From Limnobacter sp. (lineage in GTDB: Bacteria; Pseudomonadota; Gammaproteobacteria; Burkholderiales; Burkholderiaceae_B): a stretch of 11,865 nucleotides of DNA. The DNA lies in assembly GCA_012032215.1 (NCBI GenBank), contig JAAURO010000021.1, positions 1 to 11,865 on the forward strand, read 5' to 3'. The notes under the pieces are model-generated. The model did not search any database. It was given only the letters and a program-made list of their open reading frames with translations, and was not told where the DNA came from. Position 1 is the stretch's first letter; each line of letters starts with the position of its first letter. A program made the translations under genes and the position numbers. Positions 1-6,781 of this stretch are shown here, in pieces.

Positions 1-853
1 GAGTTGTGGCGCGCGTGTCGATTACTTCGTTCAGGGCTTTTTCCGTGTCAGGATCTCCAAAGCTTTTAGTCAGTGCTGCTTGGGCAGCGTCTGTTTCTTG
101 AGAAGCCGGGCATTCTCCATGTTGAAGTTTGTACACATCGGAGCGTCCGCTGGGATAGCTTAACAGGTAGCTGATTCTGAAAAAGATATCCTTGACTCTT
201 CTGAAGTCTCCGGGGTCGTTGCTTTGTTCTAACGCGTTCACCGTGGCTTGAAGCGCTTCCAGGTTTTGGTACACATTTGACTGGATGCTTTTTGAAAGCC
301 GTGGAAAGCATTCCCTAATTTTCGGGGACATCAGGCGCATCAGCCGTTGCAGTGCCTGCACCTGGCTTTTTGCGCCTTGCCGAGGGGAAAAAAAAGATTT
401 GAAAAATTCGGCTATCGGGCTTGCCAGAATACTGCTTGTCATTAAAAGCTGTTGCGAGAACAGCATTTTACTCATGTTGGCTTCTTGTTCTGTCGGGTGT
501 TCAGAGGATTCGTGCAGCAGGTGTTGTGCGATTAAAAAAGTAGCCAAGCCAATCAAGGCATCCACCAGCACATCTGGTCCTTTTTTTCCCAGAACCTCTG
601 TTGCCAGCCCAATCCGTGACGAGGAGCCACTCCACGCTGCGTTGAAAGTGGCCATGTTGTGCTCGTAATCACCCGGTATGAGAGGCTTGTTGCCGCCGTG
701 TGTTTGCTGAATGACTGGTGCCAGGGCTTGGTACAGACTGTTGGCGGCCCCCTGAAAAAAATTTGCTACGGTGGCACATGTGCTGTGGTTGTAAGTGTTT
801 GCGTGCGTCGAATTCAATAAAGAGGCGTTGCAAGAGGATGAAGGCGTGCTCAT
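1..853 (-). CDS. Unrecognised protein, partial (runs off left edge)
   Basis: An open frame runs from ATG at 853-851 to the left edge without a stop, giving at least 284 residues. I do not recognise the family. Residues 1-30 are rich in Ser, Thr, Asn and Cys with almost no charge. Residues ~92-113 form a hydrophobic stretch (LVDALIGLATFLIAQHLL) that could be a membrane helix or a buried helix, and ~128-156 is another moderately hydrophobic stretch. Residues ~160-285 look like charged amphipathic helices (QVQALQRLMRLM, LEALQATVNALEQ). The frame survives an A8 run (388-395) and an A7-type run near 581-587 without breaking, which supports real coding. 853 is the only ATG start possible, because an in-frame TAG lies upstream near 905; no clear Shine-Dalgarno is visible. 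It is divergent from the gene at 992. The polar Ser/Thr/Asn N-terminus without a classical signal peptide recalls secreted effectors, but that is only a weak inference. Confidence 0.75.
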   Translation of the reverse strand, partial: MSTPSSSCNASLLNSTHANTYNHSTCATVANFFQGAANSLYQALAPVIQQTHGGNKPLIPGDYEHNMATFNAAWSGSSSRIGLATEVLGKKGPDVLVDALIGLATFLIAQHLLHESSEHPTEQEANMSKMLFSQQLLMTSSILASPIAEFFKSFFSPRQGAKSQVQALQRLMRLMSPKIRECFPRLSKSIQSNVYQNLEALQATVNALEQSNDPGDFRRVKDIFFRISYLLSYPSGRSDVYKLQHGECPASQETDAAQAALTKSFGDPDTEKALNEVIDTRATT

Positions 854-991
854 GGGCTGTTTTTGAAGTGAATGGCGGACGACAGTATGCCACTGCTTAC
901 TGGCCTATTCTGCCAGGCAGAACGGAGATGTGTAAGGAACCAAGTTGCAGGAAAAGCCACTCAGCTTTTTCATCAATTTTTGGAGAGCGTG
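854..991. promoter_or_regulatory. Divergent intergenic region between two unrecognised genes
   Basis: This 138-bp gap separates the start codons of the minus-strand gene (ATG at 853) and the plus-strand gene (ATG at 992), so both promoters should lie here or overlap the gene starts. It contains a perfect 15-bp palindrome at 908-922. I could not identify convincing -35/-10 pairs on either strand. The plus-strand frame is open back to an ATG at 872, so part of this region would be coding if that start were used. Confidence 0.45.
908..922. repeat. Perfect 15-bp palindrome, possible operator
   Basis: TTCTGCCAGGCAGAA has two 7-bp arms around a single central A. It lies 55 bp upstream of the minus-strand ATG and 70 bp upstream of the plus-strand ATG, a position suited to a dimeric regulator acting on both genes. 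No T-run follows on either strand, so it does not look like a terminator. The regulator, if any, is unknown. Confidence 0.4.
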
Positions 992-1351
992 ATGAGTGGG
1001 ACCGTTAGTGTGGAGGATACGCGTAAGCAGATTGACTCGTATGTGGTCGCCGTCAACGAATTGGAGAGAAATCTTCCACGACTTAAAGAGAAAGTAGAGC
1101 GTATATCATCAGAACCTGAAAAATGCCGCCAATCCCATCTGAGTAATGAAATCAACAATCAGGTTGTGGCCAATGCCCAAAACCTGTCAAACCTTCTTAG
1201 CAAAGCCCAGGAGGAAGTTACGGCTTTCAACAACGAAAAGCCTTATGCTGGTAATAAATCTGGATTGCTGTGCGCAGTCGCAAACTACCAGGCGGCGCAA
1301 TTTGCTTTTTCGGCACTTGAGTCGAGTGTGCTTCGTTTTACTGCCGATTAG
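992..1351 (+). CDS. Unrecognised small helical protein (119 aa)
   Basis: I do not recognise this family. The chosen ATG at 992 has a GGAG Shine-Dalgarno-like sequence at about 982-985 with good spacing. The frame is open back to an ATG at 872, but the extra 40 residues are Cys/Arg-rich, unlike the rest, and the 872 start has no good ribosome site. The product is hydrophilic and mostly helix-forming: residues ~8-45 (TRKQIDSYVV... LPRLKEKVERI) and ~50-80 (NNQVVANAQNLSNLLSKAQEE) show spaced Leu/Val/Ile typical of coiled coils or small helical bundles. The C-terminal 30 residues are more hydrophobic (YQAAQFAFSALESSVL). There is no signal peptide or membrane segment. It ends in TAG at 1349-1351, overlapping the stop of the converging bcsR-like gene. 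It is A+T-richer than the bcs genes (for instance 25 G/C of 60 in 1141-1200). A chaperone- or structural-type helical protein is possible, but no function can be assigned. Confidence 0.7.
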   Translation: MSGTVSVEDTRKQIDSYVVAVNELERNLPRLKEKVERISSEPEKCRQSHLSNEINNQVVANAQNLSNLLSKAQEEVTAFNNEKPYAGNKSGLLCAVANYQAAQFAFSALESSVLRFTAD

Positions 1352-1596
1352 TGCTTAAGGAGCCTCTGATCAACTCGCTGTGGCGCATATTTGGTGGATT
1401 CGGGCGGCTCGATTGCCAGGGAAAACAAATAGGGCCACCGCTGCAACGAATCAAAAATGTGCTGGTCTTGCTGGATGTCCTGGTACATCAGGTAATCAAA
1501 CCCCTCTATTTGCGCGCTTAGGGCGTAAATGTCGTGTGCCTGGTCGGTGGGTGGTAAAAACAGGGCTGGTGGGGCGCTGGGGTTTAGCTTGGGCAT
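1348..1596 (-). CDS. bcsR: BcsR-like small cellulose-biosynthesis regulator
   Basis: This 82-residue product resembles E. coli BcsR (YhjR, about 62 aa), a small cytoplasmic protein that pairs with BcsQ and is needed for assembly and activity of the BcsA synthase complex. The match is the C-terminal half of the family pattern: an acidic/aromatic stretch with DI and DY (residues 22-41), then LQRWPYL at 51-57, which parallels LKRWPLL in E. coli as I recall it. An extra Pro-rich N-terminus (~20 aa) and a charged C-terminal tail (~20 aa) make it longer than the enterobacterial protein. It starts 37 bp after bcsG and is the last gene of the operon, whereas in E. coli bcsR is the first. No clear Shine-Dalgarno precedes the ATG. 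Its TAA stop overlaps the stop of the converging plus-strand gene. The identification rests on a short motif, so it is good but not certain. Confidence 0.72.
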   Translation of the reverse strand: MPKLNPSAPPALFLPPTDQAHDIYALSAQIEGFDYLMYQDIQQDQHIFDSLQRWPYLFSLAIEPPESTKYAPQRVDQRLLKH

Positions 1597-1633
1597 GGTG
1601 TATAAAAGTGCTGAATGGGGTTTTGTTGGGGGG

Positions 1634-3310
1634 TCATTGTTTGTCCAATGGCACCCATTGTCTGGCGCCGGGCGTTTTTAGCAGGTAGTTGCCGTTTATT
1701 TCTGTGACGGCAATCCGGCCTTGTTCGGCGACATACAACGAGGTGGGTAAGTCGGATACCAGTAAGGGCCAGGTGGGGTCGTCGCGCTGGCTGGGGGGTA
1801 GTTCTATCCAGCGTGCAATAAATTCTGAAACGGCCAGGTAGCTGACGGGTTTTTCTATGGTAACCGGAAATTTATACACGTCTTTGCGCTCAAAGTTGGG
1901 CGATATCCAGTAGCCTAGTACGGGTGCTTTGGTAATGGCGGGTGTGGGTATTTCGCGCAGGCCAGTTAGCTGGCCGTATTCACCGGTCATGCCTGCGCCG
2001 TGCTCGGGCACCATCAGTACAAGGGCTTTGCGGCCGCTTTTACGGTAGGCTTGCACAAAGCCTTGCAAGTCGTCCAGAAAGCGTTCCAGCCGAACGGGGT
2101 AAGCTTCCAGGCTGTTCAGGCTGGAGTTGGGCAGCAGGTTGCCATCGTGCAGGGTAATGGTGTTGTAGTAATACGCCACGGGTTTGCCCGATTCGGTGTT
2201 GCGGTGCTTCAGCCAGGCTTTCAGGAAGTCGAGATCGCGGGCTATGGGGCTTTGGTCGAAGGCGATAGCGCCCAGTGAAACGGAGTCGAAGGTCACTGGT
2301 TCTTGGGCGGGCACCATTAAATTGGTTTGTACCTGTTGCTTGAAGCCGTCGAATTTTCCATCGTGATTCAGCCCGAATTCTACCCGAAAGCCTGCCCGTT
2401 CCAATTGGTTAAACAGGGCGCATTCTGCACGTGGCGGGGTGTATAAGTCGGTGTGGGTGGGTTGGCCGCAGGTGCTGCGTAGCAGGCGTACCACGGCTGG
2501 GCCGGAGTAGGAGGTGGCGGTGTTGAATTCTGAAAACAGCAAATCGGCATCGCGCAGCAGTGGGTGCTGGGTTTGGCGCATGCCTTTTAAGTCGGCCCAT
2601 GCCAGCGAGCACACGTGTATCAGTACGATGTCGAAATCGGGTTGTGCCAGGGGGGTGAAGGTGTCCAGCGCGAGTTTGCGCTGTTTTTCGAAGTAGGTGG
2701 TTACCATGCCTTGCACCGATTGTTTGCCGGCTGTATTTGTGCCTTGGTTAAAGGTGATTTTCAGTTGTTCAAAGCGGGTTTCGCCCAGCACAATGCGTTC
2801 GGTTTCGAAGCCGCCTGCGCGCAGGGTTTTGCTGTTTGCGTTTTCCATGAGAGCCAGCTTGGCGTTGCGTTTTTCAACCAGGTGGTCGGCCCACAGGGTG
2901 TGCAGCGCAAACAGGGCAACTGCGGTGGCTACCCAGGCGTGCACCCGAATATAGCGGTTGACTATGCGCAGTACGATGTAGGTTGCCAGTGCGGCCCACA
3001 GGTATTGGGCAGGCACTGAGCGGCGCAGCAGTTCAAGCAGGTAGTGGGGGTTCAAACCCAGCAGGTTCTGAATTTGGGTGAGCAGTTCTTTCGACAAAAT
3101 AAGCCCGAGCTGGTGCAGTAGCAGTGCTACGGCAAGGGGTGTGCCGGTGAGTATTTGCAGTGCGGTGCTAAGCCGGGGCTTTACAAAATGCAGTACGTAA
3201 AACACAAATACCAGTGCAAGCAGTGCCAGGTTGGCCAGTGGCTCAAAACTGGCTTTGCCAATGTGGCTTAAGCCCAGCACGGTTAAAAAATACAGGTTCC
3301 ACAACAACAT
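1634..3310 (-). CDS. bcsG: BcsG, cellulose phosphoethanolamine transferase
   Basis: BcsG is an inner-membrane, zinc-dependent enzyme of the alkaline-phosphatase fold that moves phosphoethanolamine from phospholipid to nascent cellulose in the periplasm. The 558 residues match the E. coli length (about 559). Residues 1-145 contain several hydrophobic segments (about 5-15, 26-42, 55-75, 103-117, 125-140), and the rest is the periplasmic catalytic domain. The residues known to bind zinc or act in E. coli (Cys243, Ser278, Glu442, His443) have clear counterparts: Cys234 in HVCSLAW, the nucleophile Ser269 in ATSYSGPA, and Glu436-His437 in PEHGAG. Cys-Ser spacing (35) is identical. His388 in ITLHDG is another likely active-site residue. 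The enzyme therefore looks fully active. It starts 3 bp after the bcsA stop, so it is translationally linked to bcsA and probably co-expressed with the synthase. Confidence 0.95.
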   Translation of the reverse strand: MLLWNLYFLTVLGLSHIGKASFEPLANLALLALVFVFYVLHFVKPRLSTALQILTGTPLAVALLLHQLGLILSKELLTQIQNLLGLNPHYLLELLRRSVPAQYLWAALATYIVLRIVNRYIRVHAWVATAVALFALHTLWADHLVEKRNAKLALMENANSKTLRAGGFETERIVLGETRFEQLKITFNQGTNTAGKQSVQGMVTTYFEKQRKLALDTFTPLAQPDFDIVLIHVCSLAWADLKGMRQTQHPLLRDADLLFSEFNTATSYSGPAVVRLLRSTCGQPTHTDLYTPPRAECALFNQLERAGFRVEFGLNHDGKFDGFKQQVQTNLMVPAQEPVTFDSVSLGAIAFDQSPIARDLDFLKAWLKHRNTESGKPVAYYYNTITLHDGNLLPNSSLNSLEAYPVRLERFLDDLQGFVQAYRKSGRKALVLMVPEHGAGMTGEYGQLTGLREIPTPAITKAPVLGYWISPNFERKDVYKFPVTIEKPVSYLAVSEFIARWIELPPSQRDDPTWPLLVSDLPTSLYVAEQGRIAVTEINGNYLLKTPGARQWVPLDKQ

Positions 3311-3313
3311 GGT

Positions 3314-5838
3314 TTAAAGGCCCTCCCGCTTGCCCAGGTACAGGCGTGCAAGCAGGGCGGTGACGCCATTGTTGATCCACCAGAACAGGCGTTTGTAACC
3401 CACCAGGCCTTTGCGCAGCACGTCGGTAAACCCGCCGAGGGCGGAGTCGGTGTTGGTCGGTTTCCTTTCCAGTTTAACCAGGCATCGGCGCGGCCAAAGG
3501 GTGCATTGTATGAGTTGGGTTTCCTGATCGGGGCTCAGGCTGAGAAAGGCGGCTTCCAGACGTCCGTTGGGCAGGCGAAGCAGTTTGGCCGGAAACAGGA
3601 ATTCGCGATCGCCGCGGTGCAGGCCCACCTGGCATTGGCTGTTGTCGGGAATCAGGTTGGCATTGGCTACGGCCAGAGTAAGCCCCGCCGAGGAGTATTC
3701 TTCGGTGTGGCAGGCCAGGGTGTAGCCTGCGGGCAGCTTGAGGAATGCGGGAATAACCATGCGCACACGGTGGTGCAAAAGCGCTGAGGCACTTCGGTGG
3801 CAACGCCTACAGCGGCACCTAAAATGCTGAGGTTGAACAGGGCCCAGCCTAGGTTCATGAGTACGGTGCCAGACTCGTGGGTGTTCCACACAAAAAGGCG
3901 CAGCACGCCAACCAGCAGGCCTATCAGGTTGATGAGCATGAGTATGAGGTAGGGGCGCGCGATGTTGGAGTCGAAGTAGCCTTGTTCGATAAGGCCGCCT
4001 TTGGTGGTGACGTTGAATTTTCCCATTTTGGGATTGATGAATGCCAGGGTGGTGGGCAGGATGATGTACCACGACAACACGGTTTCGTAGACCTCGGACC
4101 AAAACGAGCGCCTGAACTGCCCTTGAATAATGGAGTTGGTGTAGCTGGCAAAAAAGATTTGTGGCAGGGCGTAGCTCATGATGGTGACTGCAGCGGCATT
4201 GAGCAGGTGGTATTCAAAAAACAGGTAGGCCATGGGCATGCACAAAAACACCAGGCGTGGTATGCCATAGAAAAAGTGCAGCATGGCGTTGGCGTAGCAA
4301 ATGCGTTGAACCACGCTGAGGCCTTTTTTCAGAAACGGGTTGTCGAGGCGGAAAATCTGCGCCATGCCTCGTGCCCAGCGGATGCGTTGGGCAATGTGAT
4401 CGGCCAGGGTGTCGGTTGCCAGGCCGGCTGCCTGGGCGGTTGGCAGGTAAATGCTGTTGTAGCCTTTGCTGTGTAGTTTGAGGGCGGTGTGGGCGTCTTC
4501 GGTGACGGTTTCTATGGCAATGCCGCCTATTTCCATGAGTGGTTTGCGGCGAATAACGGCGCAGCTGCCGCAAAAAAACGAGGCGTTCCAGTAGTCGTTG
4601 CCGTCTTGTACCAGGCCGTAAAAAAGTTCGCCTTCGTTGGGCATTTTGCGAAATTCGTCGAAGTTGCGTTCAAAGGGGTCGGCATTGAAAAAGTGGTGGG
4701 GCGTTTGCACCAGTGCGGCTTTTTCGTCTTTGAGCAGCCAGCCCATGCTGTATTGCAAAAACGAGCGTGTGGGTATGTGGTCGCAATCAAAAATGGCAAT
4801 GAATTCGCTGTGTGTACGGGACAGGGCGTAGTTGATGTTGCCGGCTTTGGCGTGGTCGTTGTTGGGGCGGGAAATGTATTCGATGCCGGCCTGTTGCGCA
4901 AAGGCGGCAAAGTCTGGGCGGTGGCCGTCGTCGAGCAGGTAGACGGTCATTTTGTCTAAAGGCCAGTCCAGCCCTTTGGCGGCGTACACGGTGGGTTTTA
5001 CCACAGAAAGCGGTTCATTGTAGGTGGGTATGAATACGTCTACAGTGGGCCATCGTGCGGCTTCGGTGTGCATGGGTACCGATTTGCGCTGCATGGGCCA
5101 GGCGGTTTGCAAAAACCCGAAAAACAGGATGAGCCAGGTGTAGCATTCGGCCAGTACAAGCAGCCAGCCGAGCATGCTCTCAAGGCCTGGCACCAAATCG
5201 AGCGAGCTGGTGAAGCGCCAGAAAATGTAGCGAAACGCGAGCAGCAGGGTAATAAACATGAGCGACAAATGGGCCATGCGTTTGGGCATGCGCCGAAACA
5301 TTTGCGCAAACAGGTAGCACACGGCTACAAATACCCATTGCCCCACCAGCGGCAGGCTGGCTTGGGCTACAAACAAAAAGCCTGCAATGCCCAGCACTAC
5401 CAGCAGCCAGTACAGGAAGGGGCGGTGGTACACGGCAAATCCGAAGCGTTTTAAATAGACATCGGGGGTGGCTTTGCCAATGGTGTGATCCAGGACATTG
5501 TGAAAGCTGCGGTTTAGTCGGTTAAAAAAACGGCCTGCGGGTTTGAACAGTTTGACGAGTGGGCTGGAGATGTCTTCGAGTGCGTGCCGGAAAACGCCCC
5601 AGGCCAGCAGCAGGATGCCCTGTGCGGGGTTGCGTTTGTGGGTGGCGTGTGCAAGGGTGCGTTCCAGGCTGTGGGGGCGAATCAGCATGGCTCTTAGAAT
5701 GCGCAGCACTTTGCCGCGTTTGCTTAAGTTGGCGCGGGCGCGTAAGCCCAGTGCCTGTTCTATTTTGCCCAGCAAGCCGGTGTGTAGGGGGGGCTCTGTG
5801 GTGGCGGGTGGTTCGGCTTGGCGTGCTGCTTGTTTCAT
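3314..5838 (-). CDS. bcsA: BcsA, cellulose synthase catalytic subunit, frameshifted at PilZ domain
   Basis: BcsA is the inner-membrane family-2 glycosyltransferase that polymerises UDP-glucose into cellulose and threads it through its own channel, activated by c-di-GMP at a C-terminal PilZ domain. From ATG 5838 (ATGA overlap with bcsQ), residues 1-686 read cleanly. They include membrane helices (~140-160, 165-180, 190-208, 222-243), the GT core with D267, DDG 303-305, DCD 351-353, FFCGS 421-425, TED 446-448 and QRIRW 484-488, then further helices (~515-543, 549-565, 583-602, 627-650, 657-678) and the gating loop FNVTTKGG 608-615. After Arg686 the frame is lost at the A4 run 3777-3780. The PilZ domain (LHHRVRM..., EYSSAG) continues in the next frame to TAA at 3314-3316. 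Removing two bases of that run gives RLHHR, the exact RxxxR motif; adding one restores the frame but gives RFLHHR. As written the product stops at 3667-3669 after 723 aa. The repaired length is about 840 aa (E. coli 872). Sequencing error is the first suspicion. Confidence 0.93.
3777..3780 (-). other. bcsA: Frameshift site in bcsA
   Basis: On the coding strand CAG CGC TTTTG CACCACCGT joins a good frame upstream (VATEVPQR) to a good frame downstream (HHRVRMVIPAF). Two T too many, or one too few, accounts for it. No classical X-XXY-YYZ slippery heptamer is present, so programmed frameshifting is not supported. Confidence 0.85.
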
Positions 5839-6578
5839 GCGATTTCCAGGTCTATCCAGTTGACCAGTTTTTGAATGTCTTCGGTCAGTTGCGAGTGGGG
5901 TGCGTAATCTGGCAGGTGCTGGCCTGCGGCAAAACATTCGGAAAGCGCGGGGTCTTCGTGGAGGTAAAAGGGCAACAGGCGGTGGCTGAGTTTGATTTTT
6001 GAAAGCGTCCAGATGTCCAGGTGCAGTACGTGGCTGGAGTCGAAGCGGTTTACCAGAAAATACGAGCTGCCGCGTCCATTGAGCAGGCTTTGCATGAGGG
6101 GGTCAATAGACAGCAGGGAGTTTGCATCGGGTACCATCAGCACCAGATTTAAATCGGTGAGGGTCATGACGGCCTTGCACCAGGCAGAGGGCCAGCGCGG
6201 GGTGTCGAAAATCAGTACGGTGTGCTCGGTAAACACCGGGCTGTCAAAAATACCTGCCAGTGTATCGGGGTTGTTGGCTGTGCGCAGGGCGAGTTCAATG
6301 GTTTGGGTTTCGTCGGCGCTGCCGTAGGGCAAAAAACGCAGGGTGTCTTCCAGGGGTATCAGGCAATCTTCCACAGGGCAGCCCGGCGTGCCCAGCACCT
6401 GGCTGAGGCCTTTGCCTGCAAGCTCGGGGCGGCCCAGTTGCGCTGCCATCAGATTGGTGGGGTCGGTTTGCACCAACACCACATCGCGCCCTTGTGCGGC
6501 CAGTTGCCGGGCAGTCATGAGGGCCAGGCTGGTGCGGCCTGAACCCCCGACTGGTGACAGTATGCCGATGGCTATCAC
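5835..6578 (-). CDS. bcsQ: BcsQ, MinD/ParA-type ATPase of cellulose synthesis
   Basis: BcsQ is a cytoplasmic SIMIBI/ParA-family ATPase that, with BcsR and BcsE, assembles on the synthase at the cell pole or membrane and is needed for cellulose secretion. I place the start at GTG 6578-6576, because an AGGAGG (6586-6591) lies 7 nt upstream and the GTGA overlaps the bcsF stop; this gives 247 aa, close to E. coli BcsQ (~250). An in-frame ATG exists further upstream but lacks this ribosome site and would add a basic tail. The P-loop is at residues 10-17 (VGGSGRTS), followed by LVQTDPTN (switch I region) and LIFDTPR (Walker B/DxxG-like). The invariant P-loop lysine is Arg here and the signature lysine is also missing. 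E. coli BcsQ, as I recall it, is likewise atypical (RGGVGTTT). It ends with an ATGA overlap into bcsA. Confidence 0.88.
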   Translation of the reverse strand: MIAIGILSPVGGSGRTSLALMTARQLAAQGRDVVLVQTDPTNLMAAQLGRPELAGKGLSQVLGTPGCPVEDCLIPLEDTLRFLPYGSADETQTIELALRTANNPDTLAGIFDSPVFTEHTVLIFDTPRWPSAWCKAVMTLTDLNLVLMVPDANSLLSIDPLMQSLLNGRGSSYFLVNRFDSSHVLHLDIWTLSKIKLSHRLLPFYLHEDPALSECFAAGQHLPDYAPHSQLTEDIQKLVNWIDLEIA

Positions 6579-6781
6579 TGTGCGTCCTCCTGATCGCCGA
6601 GTACCCATTTTCCGTGGCGAACCACTTGTTTGCAATGGGGGGGCAGTTCGGCCTGGTACCAGTCTACAAACTGACTTAACACCATGCGCACCCGGATTTT
6701 TTTAAGCAACACACGAAACACGACAATGCCAAAAAAAATACCAGCCGCTGTGCCTGTCAGGCCAAGGGTTAGAGGGTTCAT
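6575..6781 (-). CDS. bcsF: BcsF-like small membrane protein
   Basis: This encodes 68 aa with one hydrophobic helix at residues ~5-27 (LTLGLTGTAAGIFFGIVVF), followed by a basic stretch (LLKKIRVR) and a polar cytoplasmic tail. That architecture and the size match E. coli BcsF (63 aa), a single-pass inner-membrane protein that recruits BcsE to the BcsA-BcsB complex and works with BcsG in phosphoethanolamine cellulose production. Sequence identity to E. coli BcsF is low, so the call rests mainly on size, topology and position right after bcsE, as in the bcsEFG set. Start ATG 6781 overlaps the bcsE stop (ATGA) and its own stop overlaps bcsQ's GTG. The topology follows the positive-inside rule with the C-terminus in the cytoplasm. 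Confidence 0.72.
   Translation of the reverse strand: MNPLTLGLTGTAAGIFFGIVVFRVLLKKIRVRMVLSQFVDWYQAELPPHCKQVVRHGKWVLGDQEDAQ
6586..6591 (-). promoter_or_regulatory. Shine-Dalgarno of bcsQ
   Basis: A perfect AGGAGG on the minus strand lies inside the end of bcsF, 7 nt before the GTG at 6578. It decides in favour of the GTG start over the upstream in-frame ATG at 6606. Confidence 0.8.

Noticed and set aside
285..668. Plus-strand frame of 127 codons, and minus-strand frames 66-311 and 669-893
   Set aside because: They overlap the better-supported minus-strand frame from 853 to the left edge, and their products are Cys/Ser- or Arg/Pro-rich in the manner of off-frame translation.
872..991. Longer form of the plus-strand gene from ATG 872
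   Set aside because: It has a weak ribosome site, Cys/Arg-rich composition unlike the rest, and it would run through the palindrome and the divergent promoter region; ATG 992 with GGAG is better.
1308..1347. Possible terminator hairpin in the 3' end of the plus-strand gene (CACT...AGTG, and TCGGCA...TGCCGA)
   Set aside because: The stems are 4-6 bp with long loops and no T-run follows at the right place on either strand.
3770..3790. Programmed -1 ribosomal frameshift in bcsA
   Set aside because: There is no classical slippery heptamer and no obvious strong downstream hairpin; the -1 product (RFLHHR) also spoils the RxxxR spacing. Such a mechanism is not known for bcsA.
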